From Fictibacillus nanhaiensis (lineage in GTDB: Bacteria; Bacillota; Bacilli; Bacillales; Fictibacillaceae), in the NCBI GenBank assembly GCA_017052515.1, contig JAFHKR010000031.1, positions 1 to 39,176 of the forward strand: a stretch of 39,176 bases of DNA, given 5' to 3'. The notes under the pieces were generated by a model that saw only the letters and a program-made list of their open reading frames with translations, was not told the origin of the DNA and did no database searches. The position numbers were made by a program, and so were the translations under genes. How positions within the stretch are numbered: the stretch's first letter is position 1; the number at the start of each line of letters is the position of its first letter. Shown in pieces: positions 1 through 7,203 of this stretch.

Positions 1-56
1 ATTTTATCTTTAACAACAGCCCACTTTGTTTCTTTTGAATAAACGTTTTTGCCCAT
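1..56 (-). CDS. Truncated ORF, N-terminus only (possible IS/HTH gene)
   Basis: The minus strand has a start codon at 56 with a strong ribosome binding site (GGAGGTG at 65-71) and stays open to the window edge, giving 18 residues beginning MGKNVYSKETKWAVVKDK. This style, short and basic with an early Trp, resembles the first residues of helix-turn-helix orfA-type proteins of insertion sequences in Bacillaceae. That is from memory and cannot be tested on 18 residues. The ribosome binding site lies inside an inverted repeat, an arrangement known from transposase genes, which mildly supports a mobile-element origin. Confidence 0.45.
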   Translation of the reverse strand, partial: MGKNVYSKETKWAVVKDK

Positions 57-57
57 G

Positions 58-113
58 CAAAAACACCTCCGATTTTTCACTTTTAATAAGTGTATCATTT
101 CGAAGGTGTTTTA
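58..113 (-). promoter_or_regulatory. Hairpin sequestering the ribosome binding site of the edge ORF
   Basis: On the minus strand AAAACACCTTCG (near 113-102) can pair with CGGAGGTGTTTT (near 69-58), which contains the Shine-Dalgarno sequence. A second small stem, CACTT/AAGTG, lies between them. Transcripts that read in from outside would hide the ribosome binding site. This is known for transposase genes; its role here is inferred. Confidence 0.5.
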
Positions 114-153
114 TTGTGTCCCATCTACCTAGGTTAGTCTAAAATAGACGGTT

Positions 154-1359
154 TTATTTCACATAACTGCGAGCAACATGCCGCATTTTTTTATGTTTGT
201 GTCTTTGACTTCTCATTCTTAAAATTACGAGAAATGCGAGCAACAGAAGTAATCCACTGTATAAGAAGATACCCGTCTTCACGAAAGATTGCATGAAAGT
301 TGCTTCTTTCTCTGATGATTCGTTATCGACTGTTACGGAAGCTTCTTTTTCCTTTTCTTTCTCTTTAAATAGGGTATAAGAGAGTAACACATTCCCATTA
401 GCATCCTTTAGTTGAAGCTCTCCATCAGAGCTCACTTCCTGAACCGGTTCTTCTCCTTTAGGCAAAGTAACAGCCAAGTCTTTTTTTAACGGGTAGGTTT
501 TACCGTTTAACGCTTCAATCTTCGTACCAGCAGACATTGTTTGTCTTTCATAGTTTGCAAAACCATAATCCCCTAATGCCATCGTATCCCAATAAGCTGC
601 TCGACTCGTAGGAGCTTTCATTGTTACGATGATCACATCAAGATTATCGCGTGAAACAGCCGTAACTAGAGTGTGTTTTGACTCATCCACATAGCCGTTC
701 TTTACACCTATCGTTCCCGGGTAATCCCACAAAAGCTGATGGTGATTTCGTAATGTTGTTTCCCAGCCTTCTCCTACCCAAGGCAATTCTTTTGTTGATA
801 CGATCTCACGAAATTCTTCATTCTGCATCGCGTATTGAGTAACTTTCGCCATATCTTCTGCTGTTGTATAATGTTCTTCATCAAATAGTCCGTTTGGGTT
901 CACAAAGTGAGTGTTGTCAGCTCCTACTTTTTTCGCAAACGCGTTCATTTGATCAGCGAATGAGTCGACATCCCCTGCCAAATATTCTGCAATCGCAACA
1001 GCTGCATCATTACCTGAGTTGATCAGAAGGCCTTGTACAAGCTTTTTTAAAGGTACTTGCTCGTCTTCCATTAAATAGACGCGTGTCCCCTCAGCTCTAA
1101 CAGCGTCACTGCTAACGACAACAGTATCGTCCAACTTGCCTGATTCTATAGCCAGAATCCCTGTAACGATCTTTGTAATACTAGCTGGATACATTTGTTC
1201 TGAGCTATTTTTTTGGTATAAAATATCTCCTGTTTTCGCATCAATCATTACAGCGCTTTCGCTTTTAATTTCTGGTGTGTTCTCCCCCGTCGCTTGAACA
1301 AACTGCGTGTTCAAAAGCATAACCAGTGAAAAAACAAGAATTAGGCTAAGTTTTTTCAT
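154..1359 (-). CDS. D-alanyl-D-alanine carboxypeptidase (PBP5/DacF type, peptidase S11)
   Basis: This is a low-molecular-mass penicillin-binding protein that removes the terminal D-Ala from peptidoglycan pentapeptides outside the membrane. The 401-residue product has a signal peptide (about 1-23), the active-site SxxK as S60-I-T-K63, SGN at 115-117, and a third box reading K220-N-G rather than the usual KTG. A hydrophobic segment near 362-382 followed by a basic tail gives a C-terminal membrane anchor, whereas several relatives use an amphipathic helix. A Lys/Glu-rich linker precedes the anchor. B. subtilis has several paralogues (DacA, DacB, DacF) and I cannot decide which one this matches. 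No convincing terminator follows the gene. Confidence 0.9.
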   Translation of the reverse strand: MKKLSLILVFSLVMLLNTQFVQATGENTPEIKSESAVMIDAKTGDILYQKNSSEQMYPASITKIVTGILAIESGKLDDTVVVSSDAVRAEGTRVYLMEDEQVPLKKLVQGLLINSGNDAAVAIAEYLAGDVDSFADQMNAFAKKVGADNTHFVNPNGLFDEEHYTTAEDMAKVTQYAMQNEEFREIVSTKELPWVGEGWETTLRNHHQLLWDYPGTIGVKNGYVDESKHTLVTAVSRDNLDVIIVTMKAPTSRAAYWDTMALGDYGFANYERQTMSAGTKIEALNGKTYPLKKDLAVTLPKGEEPVQEVSSDGELQLKDANGNVLLSYTLFKEKEKEKEASVTVDNESSEKEATFMQSFVKTGIFLYSGLLLLLAFLVILRMRSQRHKHKKMRHVARSYVK

Positions 1360-1546
1360 TTATTTCCGCTCCCGTTAGTCATTTAATCTTCATATCTCTT
1401 CGTTGTATGTTTTCATTCTTTTATGGTTGAAATCAAAATGAAATCTAGTAATATTCGCCATAAAAAAACAAGCGTTTCATCAATTTGTACCGTTCGACAA
1501 AATCCGCCTGTTTCCTTTATATATATCGTTCATTTTTGTAGTTTAT

Positions 1547-2494
1547 TTAGTCAAAATGTTTTCTACTTTTCTTGCCTCGTAATAAATCTCCTGTCCACCC
1601 CTTCATTCTTAACCATATATAAACGCCTATTGTAGAGAATATAATTAAGAGCATGGCATAAAGATAACCCAACTTCCAATCAAGTTCTGGCATGTTCTTA
1701 AAGTTCATTCCCCAGATTGCCCCGAGACCCATTGCCGGTGTGAAGATAACCGTAAACACAGTTAATGTTTTCATGATTTCATTACCACGATGAGAAGAAA
1801 GTACCTCTTCAAGATTTAACAATGTATCGATATCTTGCCTGTAATGGGAAAGTAGGGAGGTTGTTCGATCAATTCTTGTTTCAATTCGCCTATAGGCTCT
1901 CGTTTCCGTAATCTCATCAAGGAACGCTTCCTTAATAGCCATCTGTGTTTCATGAACAGGTAGAGTCAAATCACTCCAGTTGATGAGCTCGATTCGTCGA
2001 TCATAGATGCTGTTTAATAAATTTGTATGATTGTTTCTTTGCACATCCCGTTGAAGCTCTTTGAGCTTTATTTCTAATGCATCAATACCATCTAAGAAAT
2101 AATTAATTAACTCACCCAATAAAATTAGAAAGCCTTCAACTGGCGACTTTTCTTCTAAGATCAGATGGTCACAGGCTGTACGGTAGTCACCTTGAATAAG
2201 TGATAAATCTAATCCGACCGTGATTAAAGACTTCGGTCGAATATAAAAATGGAATACCTTAAAATCAGATTGATTCTCGGGATCTTGTTTATACGTAAGT
2301 GATCCGCGAACAATTTGATCACCGTCACTGTCTCTTTCAATCCTTAAGTAGTTGACTTTATCCTCTTTAATGTTACTTAGCCAATTTTTGCAGCCTTTCG
2401 TATCTGCGATTAAATCATGAATCGTTTCCTCATGACAATCATGGCGGTGCCACTTCCAGCCATAAACACTCATTTCCTCCATAGAATTATCCAT
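1547..2494 (-). CDS. CorA-family divalent metal ion transporter
   Basis: CorA proteins form pentameric Mg2+/Co2+ channels in the cytoplasmic membrane. The reading frame has the usual layout: a large cytoplasmic N-terminal domain, a long helical stalk, and two C-terminal transmembrane helices with the signature GMN at the end of the first (about residue 262 counted from this start), followed by an acidic loop. The frame is open up to a GTG at 2539, but no ribosome binding site precedes it and it would overlap the upstream gene. I chose the ATG at 2494; an ATG at 2482, preceded by AGGATGG, is equally possible. It probably shares a transcript with the small gene just upstream. Confidence 0.85.
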   Translation of the reverse strand: MDNSMEEMSVYGWKWHRHDCHEETIHDLIADTKGCKNWLSNIKEDKVNYLRIERDSDGDQIVRGSLTYKQDPENQSDFKVFHFYIRPKSLITVGLDLSLIQGDYRTACDHLILEEKSPVEGFLILLGELINYFLDGIDALEIKLKELQRDVQRNNHTNLLNSIYDRRIELINWSDLTLPVHETQMAIKEAFLDEITETRAYRRIETRIDRTTSLLSHYRQDIDTLLNLEEVLSSHRGNEIMKTLTVFTVIFTPAMGLGAIWGMNFKNMPELDWKLGYLYAMLLIIFSTIGVYIWLRMKGWTGDLLRGKKSRKHFD

Positions 2495-2513
2495 CCTTTG
2501 TATAATAATCGTT

Positions 2514-2816
2514 TTAGATAACGGTATATTCTTTCGCACCTTGTTTTCTTAACCATCTTAATGAGAATTGCATAATTTCCAGGTGATTCTGATACTTTTT
2601 ATGCTTGGCGTACATCCAGATATACCCGTGCTTTTCTGATTCCTGTACTTTTAATAAGGCGACTGCCATAATCTCGTGTTCTTCTTCAACAACTACAACG
2701 GCTGTATCGTCACGATCTTCTAGATATGAAGAGAGTTTCTTTTGATATTCTGGAGCGTCACTACACCATTTCAATAATTGGTTAAGATCTTCTTTTTCTG
2801 CGAATACCACTTTCAA
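2514..2816 (-). CDS. Small protein of unknown function, GNAT-like character
   Basis: A 100-residue protein starting at a TTG with a very good ribosome binding site (GAGGAGG about 7 nt upstream). It has an acidic helix, a strand-rich centre with a Val-rich stretch (VVVVEEEHEIMAVALL), and a C-terminal helix with a final strand. That order recalls a minimal acetyltransferase (GNAT) fold, but no acetyl-CoA loop is visible, so the assignment is only a resemblance. It ends 20 nt before the chosen start of the CorA-type gene, suggesting cotranscription. Confidence 0.6.
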   Translation of the reverse strand: MKVVFAEKEDLNQLLKWCSDAPEYQKKLSSYLEDRDDTAVVVVEEEHEIMAVALLKVQESEKHGYIWMYAKHKKYQNHLEIMQFSLRWLRKQGAKEYTVI

Positions 2817-2879
2817 CTGTCTTCCTCCTCAATTAGAGTTCCCTTCTAAAAATAGTAGCAAACCCTAGATTGTTTTTTC

Positions 2880-3281
2880 TTATGATAATAAATAGCTTTG
2901 TAAAAGCTCTCGGTCTTCTGGAAAGGATAACGTTAACGTCTCTAACTCTTTCAAGGATACCCACCTTATGTCGTGAATTAAACCATCCGGATCTTGGATG
3001 ACAGAAGAACCGCTTATTAATTTTGTGAGATAATAGTGGACCTTAAAATGTATGTTCTGTGTGATTCCTTCTTTAATATGTAGTTTTTTAATAACTTTTA
3101 CGGTATAACCCGTTTCTTCCCATACTTCTCGAATGCCACATTCCTCAAGACTCTCGTTTCCTTCTCTGCCTCCAGAAGGAACACTCCACTTCTTCTCCTC
3201 AGCGGCTGTTCCTTGTAAAACCATCAATAACTTTCCTTCATTCACACAAATACAACTAGTACCTTCCCACTCCATAGCCAT
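2880..3281 (-). CDS. Nudix hydrolase
   Basis: Nudix enzymes hydrolyse nucleoside diphosphates linked to another group, with Mg2+. The 133-residue product carries the complete Nudix box from GGREGNESLEE through REVWEETGY at about residues 37-60, including the REVWEE core that binds metal. The fold is the single-domain type with no extra targeting domain, so the substrate cannot be predicted. The start at 3281 is preceded by AGGGGGAAGG at a normal distance. A terminator lies upstream at 3321-3354, so this gene starts its own transcript. Confidence 0.88.
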   Translation of the reverse strand: MAMEWEGTSCICVNEGKLLMVLQGTAAEEKKWSVPSGGREGNESLEECGIREVWEETGYTVKVIKKLHIKEGITQNIHFKVHYYLTKLISGSSVIQDPDGLIHDIRWVSLKELETLTLSFPEDRELLQSYLLS

Positions 3282-3320
3282 GGTATCCCTTCCCCCTTTA
3301 TTTCTTACTTTCTGGACATG

Positions 3321-3354
3321 AAAAAAAAGTCCTGCGCAAAAACACAGGACTTTT
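3321..3354 (-). terminator. Rho-independent terminator of the propeller-like gene
   Basis: Ten-base stem AAAAGTCCTG/CAGGACTTTT with a short loop, followed on the minus strand by a run of eight T. It sits 30 nt after the stop of the gene at 3384. Confidence 0.85.
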
Positions 3355-3383
3355 CTACAATTATATGACTTTATCTTTTAAAA

Positions 3384-4286
3384 CTAGATGACTTGAGTTT
3401 GATCGGCTACTTTTTGCGTATTTACGATTCTGCATTTGCAATGATCCCACGTATAGAGCGTCTTGCTGTTTTGTTCTAATAAAGACAGAGAGTCATCGGT
3501 ACATTCTACGATCTTCGAGTGAGGGATCTCATGCTCTTTTTGTTCGCCACTCTTCATATCAATGTAAACAATACGTTCGCTCTTTCCCGTTGCAAGATCT
3601 AGCTCATAGACGAGCAGTTGATCGTCTACTTGATAGAGAGCACGGGGAGAGATGGAAAGCTTATATTCTGTAACTACTTTATCTTTATCATTCAACACCA
3701 TGATTTTCTTTGGATCACCGTTAAGGACTGGCGCACCTGATACGTACACAAGATCTTCATGACATAAAATATCAGTAGGTGCCATGTTGCTTCCCAGGTT
3801 CACACGCTTTTTCTTACCGTTACGGATAATGTAGAGTACCGCTTGATCCTCTTCAACGATATAAGAAGAAATATAGAGAACATCTTGGTTCATCTCTACT
3901 TCCCATAGAAAGCCATTCACTTTCCACTCTTTTATGAGTTCCGGACCATCCTTTGAAAAAATCAAGACTGAGCCTTTTGAACCATCACCCTCACAAGCGA
4001 CTACAACACTGGATTCAAATTCATAAAAGTTGGGTTGTCCCTTAATAACCTGAGATTTTAAGCAGCCATTTTTATGGTCAAAGATGAAGAGCTTGTGGTC
4101 TCTTGATTGATCATCCATTTTCTTAGAGAACCAGTAATTCTTCTGTTTGTCCATGAATACTTCGGAGTAGGTAAAAGCGCCTTCCTCATTTCTTACTATA
4201 CTTCCGGCCACTTCAGGATCACGTGAGACATACAGCGATTGATTCTTCTCTGCAGTTCGTGATGATAATTGATACATTTTAGCCAT
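3384..4286 (-). CDS. Unrecognised cytoplasmic protein, beta-propeller-like
   Basis: I do not recognise this family. The frame is open to 4415, but the start is almost certainly the ATG at 4286, which has GAAGGGAGAGAG just upstream, giving 300 residues. There is no signal peptide or membrane segment. The sequence is a succession of short beta strands in blocks of about 40-45 residues with recurring patterns such as VLYISS, LVYVSGAP and LLVYELD, as in six- or seven-bladed propellers. Near the C-terminus is a CKC pair. The gene is transcribed divergently from the HTH-TPR regulator at 4511 across a 224-nt intergenic region, so it is a candidate target of that regulator. No enzyme motif is visible. 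Confidence 0.6.
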   Translation of the reverse strand: MAKMYQLSSRTAEKNQSLYVSRDPEVAGSIVRNEEGAFTYSEVFMDKQKNYWFSKKMDDQSRDHKLFIFDHKNGCLKSQVIKGQPNFYEFESSVVVACEGDGSKGSVLIFSKDGPELIKEWKVNGFLWEVEMNQDVLYISSYIVEEDQAVLYIIRNGKKKRVNLGSNMAPTDILCHEDLVYVSGAPVLNGDPKKIMVLNDKDKVVTEYKLSISPRALYQVDDQLLVYELDLATGKSERIVYIDMKSGEQKEHEIPHSKIVECTDDSLSLLEQNSKTLYTWDHCKCRIVNTQKVADQTQVI

Positions 4287-4430
4287 AGTACTCTCTCCCT
4301 TCAAATTTGACGCCGGCTCGGTGCTGACATAGGATTTATGTAAAACGTTCTTTTCAAAATTATCAATTTCTAGCAAAAACTTTGTATTTTCTGTTATATT
4401 TATCTTATCAAACAATCCATTTATTCTGTA

Positions 4431-4491
4431 TTGGGAAAAATAGTAGGATAGATACTTGTTTAGTGGGGGTTCTGCATGACAATTTTCCCAA
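4431..4491. promoter_or_regulatory. Inverted repeat in the divergent promoter region, candidate operator
   Basis: TTGGGAAAA at 4431-4439 and its exact complement TTTTCCCAA at 4483-4491 form a 9-bp inverted repeat just upstream of the regulator gene. A weak promoter, TTGTTT then 17 bp then ACAATT, lies between and partly within the right arm. The site could be bound by the regulator itself, but that is inference. It does not match the PlcR box. Confidence 0.4.
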
Positions 4492-4510
4492 GTTCTGAAA
4501 GGGGGATTTT

Positions 4511-5752
4511 ATGGTCGGTCAACGAATAAGATATTATAGAAAAACCAAAGGCCTAACCCAGGAAGAGCTGGCACAGGGAATTTGTTCTGTCTCATACTTG
4601 AGTAAGATTGAGAAAGGGGACGCCAAATCAAGCGAAGAAGTCATTAATCTGCTTTGCGAACGTCTAGGTATTTCGCCGGAGGAAGTTGATAATAATGAAA
4701 TACTTGAGATGTTAAACGAGTGGAACATGATGATGGTTCATCGAAAATTTAAAGATGCTGATAGTTTTTTTCCTGTACTAAACGGAAAAATGAAACTTGT
4801 ATTCGAACCCGAATTACTGGTTAAATTTGAACTGTTTAAAGCCCGCTATCTGTTAATAAATGATAAGATTCCTGAAGCAGAAGAAATTTTAGCTAAAGTA
4901 AATACCTACCATTTAGAATTATCTAAAGTAAATCAGTTTTACTATTACTCTTTCAACGCTTTCTATTATATTTTTATTAAAGACTATAAATCAGCCCTGA
5001 GAGATATTAAGAAAGCAGAAGACTTATATAGTTTTATTGATTTAACAGTTACAGAAATAGGGTATTTATTTTACTTGATTGCAGTTACCTATAGCAACCT
5101 TTATAGGATCTCCACTGTAAATCAATACGCTTATAAGGCTATAGAAATATTTGATAAAGAGTACAACTACAGTCGTAGTGCTGATTGTCAAATTTTACTT
5201 GGTATTTCTAGTCGAAGAGTAAGAAACTACGAGCAAGCTATTTATCACTTTAATCAAGCTCTTAAATATTCAAAACCTTTTAAAGATGATTATACTACGG
5301 GAGTTATTTACCATAATCTAGGCTTTGTTTTTTCCTGTCAGAAGGAGCATAAAAAGGCTATAGAATATCTTTTAAAAGGGCTGGATTACAAAGGCTCTGA
5401 CTCAGAAAATGTAATAAATACCTACTACCTCTTATCCAAAGAATATTATAATATTAAAGACTACAAAAACTCAAAAAAGTATTTAGACCAGGGAATTGGT
5501 CTAATAAAGCAAAAAGATGAGTATTATTTCCACTTTAAAATGCTTGACTATATACTCACTGATAAAGACATTAAAGATATTGAAGAGTTTTTATCAAAGG
5601 ATGTTATTCCGTATTTTGAAAAGCAAAACATTTGGGAGTACTTATCCAGCTACTCTGAGAGATTGGCAGATATTTACTTTGACCAATCGCTTTATAAAAG
5701 AGCTAGCATTTATTACAGAAAAGCAAATAATTCTAGAAAAAAAATATTTTAG
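4511..5752 (+). CDS. HTH-TPR peptide-responsive regulator (RRNPP superfamily, NprR/PlcR-like)
   Basis: The 413-residue product has an XRE-type helix-turn-helix at about 5-62 (LTQEELAQGICSVSYLSKIE is the recognition region), followed by a long helical domain of TPR-like pairs from about 70 to the end (for example ALRDIKKAEDLYS, AIYHFNQALKYS, AIEYLLKGLDYKG). This architecture and length match RRNPP regulators such as NprR (about 420 residues), which bind short imported signal peptides in the TPR groove and change DNA binding. The start has a strong ribosome binding site, GAAAGGGGG. Only 10 nt separate its stop from the repeat-peptide gene, the classic receptor-pheromone arrangement. The gene looks more A+T-rich than its neighbours, with frequent ATA codons, which may indicate transfer. 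Its targets are unknown; the divergent propeller-like gene is the nearest candidate. Confidence 0.88.
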   Translation: MVGQRIRYYRKTKGLTQEELAQGICSVSYLSKIEKGDAKSSEEVINLLCERLGISPEEVDNNEILEMLNEWNMMMVHRKFKDADSFFPVLNGKMKLVFEPELLVKFELFKARYLLINDKIPEAEEILAKVNTYHLELSKVNQFYYYSFNAFYYIFIKDYKSALRDIKKAEDLYSFIDLTVTEIGYLFYLIAVTYSNLYRISTVNQYAYKAIEIFDKEYNYSRSADCQILLGISSRRVRNYEQAIYHFNQALKYSKPFKDDYTTGVIYHNLGFVFSCQKEHKKAIEYLLKGLDYKGSDSENVINTYYLLSKEYYNIKDYKNSKKYLDQGIGLIKQKDEYYFHFKMLDYILTDKDIKDIEEFLSKDVIPYFEKQNIWEYLSSYSERLADIYFDQSLYKRASIYYRKANNSRKKIF

Positions 5753-5762
5753 GAGGTATTTT

Positions 5763-6248
5763 ATGTATAAAAAATTACTCTACTCACTACTTACCGTTTC
5801 GCTTCTAGCAGTAATAACCTTTAGTTTTTCAAAATCTAACATTACATTTGACCATACACCAGGTCCTAAAGCTACTTCATTTAAGTCAGCTTTTGACCAT
5901 ACTCCGGGTCCTAAAGCTGCATCTTTTAAGTTAGCTTTTGATCATACTCCGGGTCCTAAAGCTGCATCTTTTAAGTTAGCTTTTGATCATACTCCCGGTC
6001 CTAAAGCTGCATTAATTGACTTGGCTTTTGATCATACTCCAGGCCCTAAGGCTGCATCAGTTGAATTGGCTTTTGACCATACTCCAGGTCCTAAGGCTGC
6101 GTCAGTTGAATTGGCTTTTGACCATACTCCAGGTCCTAAAGCTGCATCAATTGACTTGGCTTTTGACCATACTCCAGGCCCTAAAGCTGCATCAATTGAC
6201 TTAGCTTTCGATCATACTCCAGGTCCTAAAGCTATGATAAAAGCATAA
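5763..6248 (+). CDS. Secreted multi-copy signal-peptide precursor (9 x FDHTPGPKA)
   Basis: The 161-residue product starts at an ATG with an ideal ribosome binding site (AGGAGG 7 nt upstream). Residues 1-25 form a Sec-type signal segment (basic MYKK, then a hydrophobic core). From residue 29 to 157 it is a tandem array: nine copies of FDHTPGPKA, all identical, at a period of 15 residues (45 nt, first bases 5847, 5892 and so on to 6207). They are separated by six-residue linkers (TSFKSA, ASFKLA twice, ALIDLA, ASVELA twice, ASIDLA twice). The last copy ends in MIKA. RRNPP pheromones are secreted precursors encoded directly after their receptor and cut to 5-10 residues outside the cell, then taken up by an oligopeptide permease. 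This fits that plan, with many copies per precursor. Cleavage near LA/FDHTPGPK/A is inferred. The exact mature peptide and any alternative role (repetitive surface protein, antimicrobial) are undetermined. Confidence 0.85.
   Translation: MYKKLLYSLLTVSLLAVITFSFSKSNITFDHTPGPKATSFKSAFDHTPGPKAASFKLAFDHTPGPKAASFKLAFDHTPGPKAALIDLAFDHTPGPKAASVELAFDHTPGPKAASVELAFDHTPGPKAASIDLAFDHTPGPKAASIDLAFDHTPGPKAMIKA
5847..6233 (+). repeat. 45-bp in-frame tandem repeat array, nine units
   Basis: Nine units at an exact 45-bp period. The 27-bp core of each encodes the same nine residues but differs by synonymous changes at six codons (Phe, Asp, Thr, first Pro, Gly, Lys). The 18-bp linkers change amino acids. Linkers are shared by copies 2/3, 5/6 and 7/8, so the array grew partly by local duplication. 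Confidence 0.97.
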
Positions 6249-6273
6249 AAAAACCCTTTTAAGGGTTTTTTTT
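6247..6273. terminator. Bidirectional terminator between the peptide gene and the L,D-transpeptidase
   Basis: Symmetric AACCCTT/AAGGGTT stem flanked by an A-run on the left and a T-run on the right, lying directly after the peptide stop codon and over the stop of the convergent gene. It can terminate both transcripts. Confidence 0.8.
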
Positions 6274-6607
6274 ATGCCCTGATCAACACCTTCGTCCCAA
6301 TAGGCACAATCTGCGATAATTCCAAAACATGATTATTTTGCATCCGCACACAACCTTTGGATACATATTTGCCTATGGATGATGGTGTATCTGTGCCATG
6401 TATGCCGTAGTGTGGACGAGAGAGTCCCATCCACATGACACCGAACGGTCCGCCTGGATTTGGAGCTTTATTTATTATCGTATACGTTCCGGTTGGTGTA
6501 GGTGTTAGCATTTTTCCGACACCTATCGGATAGCGTTTGATTACTTTCCCATCTTTTACGAGGGCTAGTCTTTTTCTTGTTGTTGAAATATAAATCTCAT
6601 AAGGCAT
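6272..6607 (-). CDS. L,D-transpeptidase (YkuD domain)
   Basis: YkuD-type enzymes make 3-3 crosslinks in peptidoglycan or attach proteins to it, using a catalytic Cys. The 111-residue product is a bare catalytic domain. The motif is intact: H70-G-T and, after SSIGK, S83-K-G-C86-V-R88, with C86 the nucleophile. There is no LysM domain or signal peptide, so export is not obvious; B. subtilis YkuD-type proteins of similar layout are spore-associated. The start was set at 6607 because GGGAGG is 7 nt from this ATG but only 1 nt from the in-frame ATG at 6613. The gene is convergent with the peptide operon and follows the glycosylase gene by 47 nt. Confidence 0.88.
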   Translation of the reverse strand: MPYEIYISTTRKRLALVKDGKVIKRYPIGVGKMLTPTPTGTYTIINKAPNPGGPFGVMWMGLSRPHYGIHGTDTPSSIGKYVSKGCVRMQNNHVLELSQIVPIGTKVLIRA

Positions 6608-6654
6608 CGTCATACCTCCCGCTTTAGCTTATGCAGGATAAATAGGAAATGACT

Positions 6655-7152
6655 CTATTTGGATGCCATGAAGCATTGATCACTATGTGAAGCTGGTATT
6701 CGACCAGTTGCTTCTAAAAAGCTCTCTGCCGTTGTTAAACCGACGTGCTTGAATGTCTTTCTTAATACTTTTTGTTTTTCCTCTTTTTCAGGTGGCAGTT
6801 GTTTTAGAAACGCTTCAAAGCTACCAAACTTCTTTACAAGTTCGTGGACTCTCTTTGCATTTTCAATCGTCGCTTCAATTTTTTTTCTATGTCTGACGAT
6901 TCCAGCATCCTCTAGTAAAATTTCTATCTCTTTTTCACCAAACTGCATAACCTTTTCTATCTCAAACTGCGCAAATGCATTTCTAAAGTTCTCTCTTTTG
7001 TGTAGTATGGTCTTCCAGCTTAAACCTGATTGAAACAGTTCTAGTGTTAAGCACTCGAACAACGCATTGTCTCCCTCTACATACTGACCCCATTCGTTAT
7101 CATGATACTGCTGCAGCATCTCACTCTCTTCACTCCACTTGCATCGGTTCAT
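6655..7152 (-). CDS. tag: DNA-3-methyladenine glycosylase I
   Basis: Tag removes 3-methyladenine from alkylated DNA as the first step of base excision repair. The N-terminal block RCKW followed by YHDNEWG is the family signature. The structural zinc ligands of E. coli Tag (Cys, His at the N-terminus; His, Cys at the C-terminus) are present as C4, H17, H156 and C160. The 165-residue length is slightly shorter than the E. coli enzyme (187), with a short C-terminus just after the last Cys. The start has AAAAGGAG upstream. A terminator at 7177-7202 separates it from the signal peptidase gene. Confidence 0.92.
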   Translation of the reverse strand: MNRCKWSEESEMLQQYHDNEWGQYVEGDNALFECLTLELFQSGLSWKTILHKRENFRNAFAQFEIEKVMQFGEKEIEILLEDAGIVRHRKKIEATIENAKRVHELVKKFGSFEAFLKQLPPEKEEKQKVLRKTFKHVGLTTAESFLEATGRIPASHSDQCFMASK

Positions 7153-7176
7153 CTCACATACTCCTTTTAAAAAAAT

Positions 7177-7202
7177 AAAAAGCGCAGCCGGGCTGCACTT
7201 TT
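7177..7202 (-). terminator. Terminator of the signal peptidase unit
   Basis: GC-rich stem AAGTGCAGCC/GGCTGCGCTT on the minus strand followed by TTTTTATTTTTTTT, two bases after the signal peptidase stop. Confidence 0.85.
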
Positions 7203-7203
7203 G

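Noticed and set aside
1423-1635. Plus-strand ORF of 70 codons
   Set aside because: Overlaps the end of the CorA-type gene on the other strand, no ribosome binding site, low-complexity A/T-rich composition.
4051-4110. FDHKNG in the propeller-like protein, similar to the FDHTPG start of the signal peptide
   Set aside because: Three shared residues plus Gly in one place only; most likely chance.
5517-5762. Upstream extension of the repeat-peptide reading frame into the regulator gene
   Set aside because: The ATG at 5763 has an ideal ribosome binding site and starts a signal peptide; the extension overlaps the regulator in another frame.
5847-6233. CRISPR-like interpretation of the 45-bp repeats
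   Set aside because: The repeats are in frame, directly adjacent in coding sequence, with coding linkers of fixed six codons and no unique spacers.
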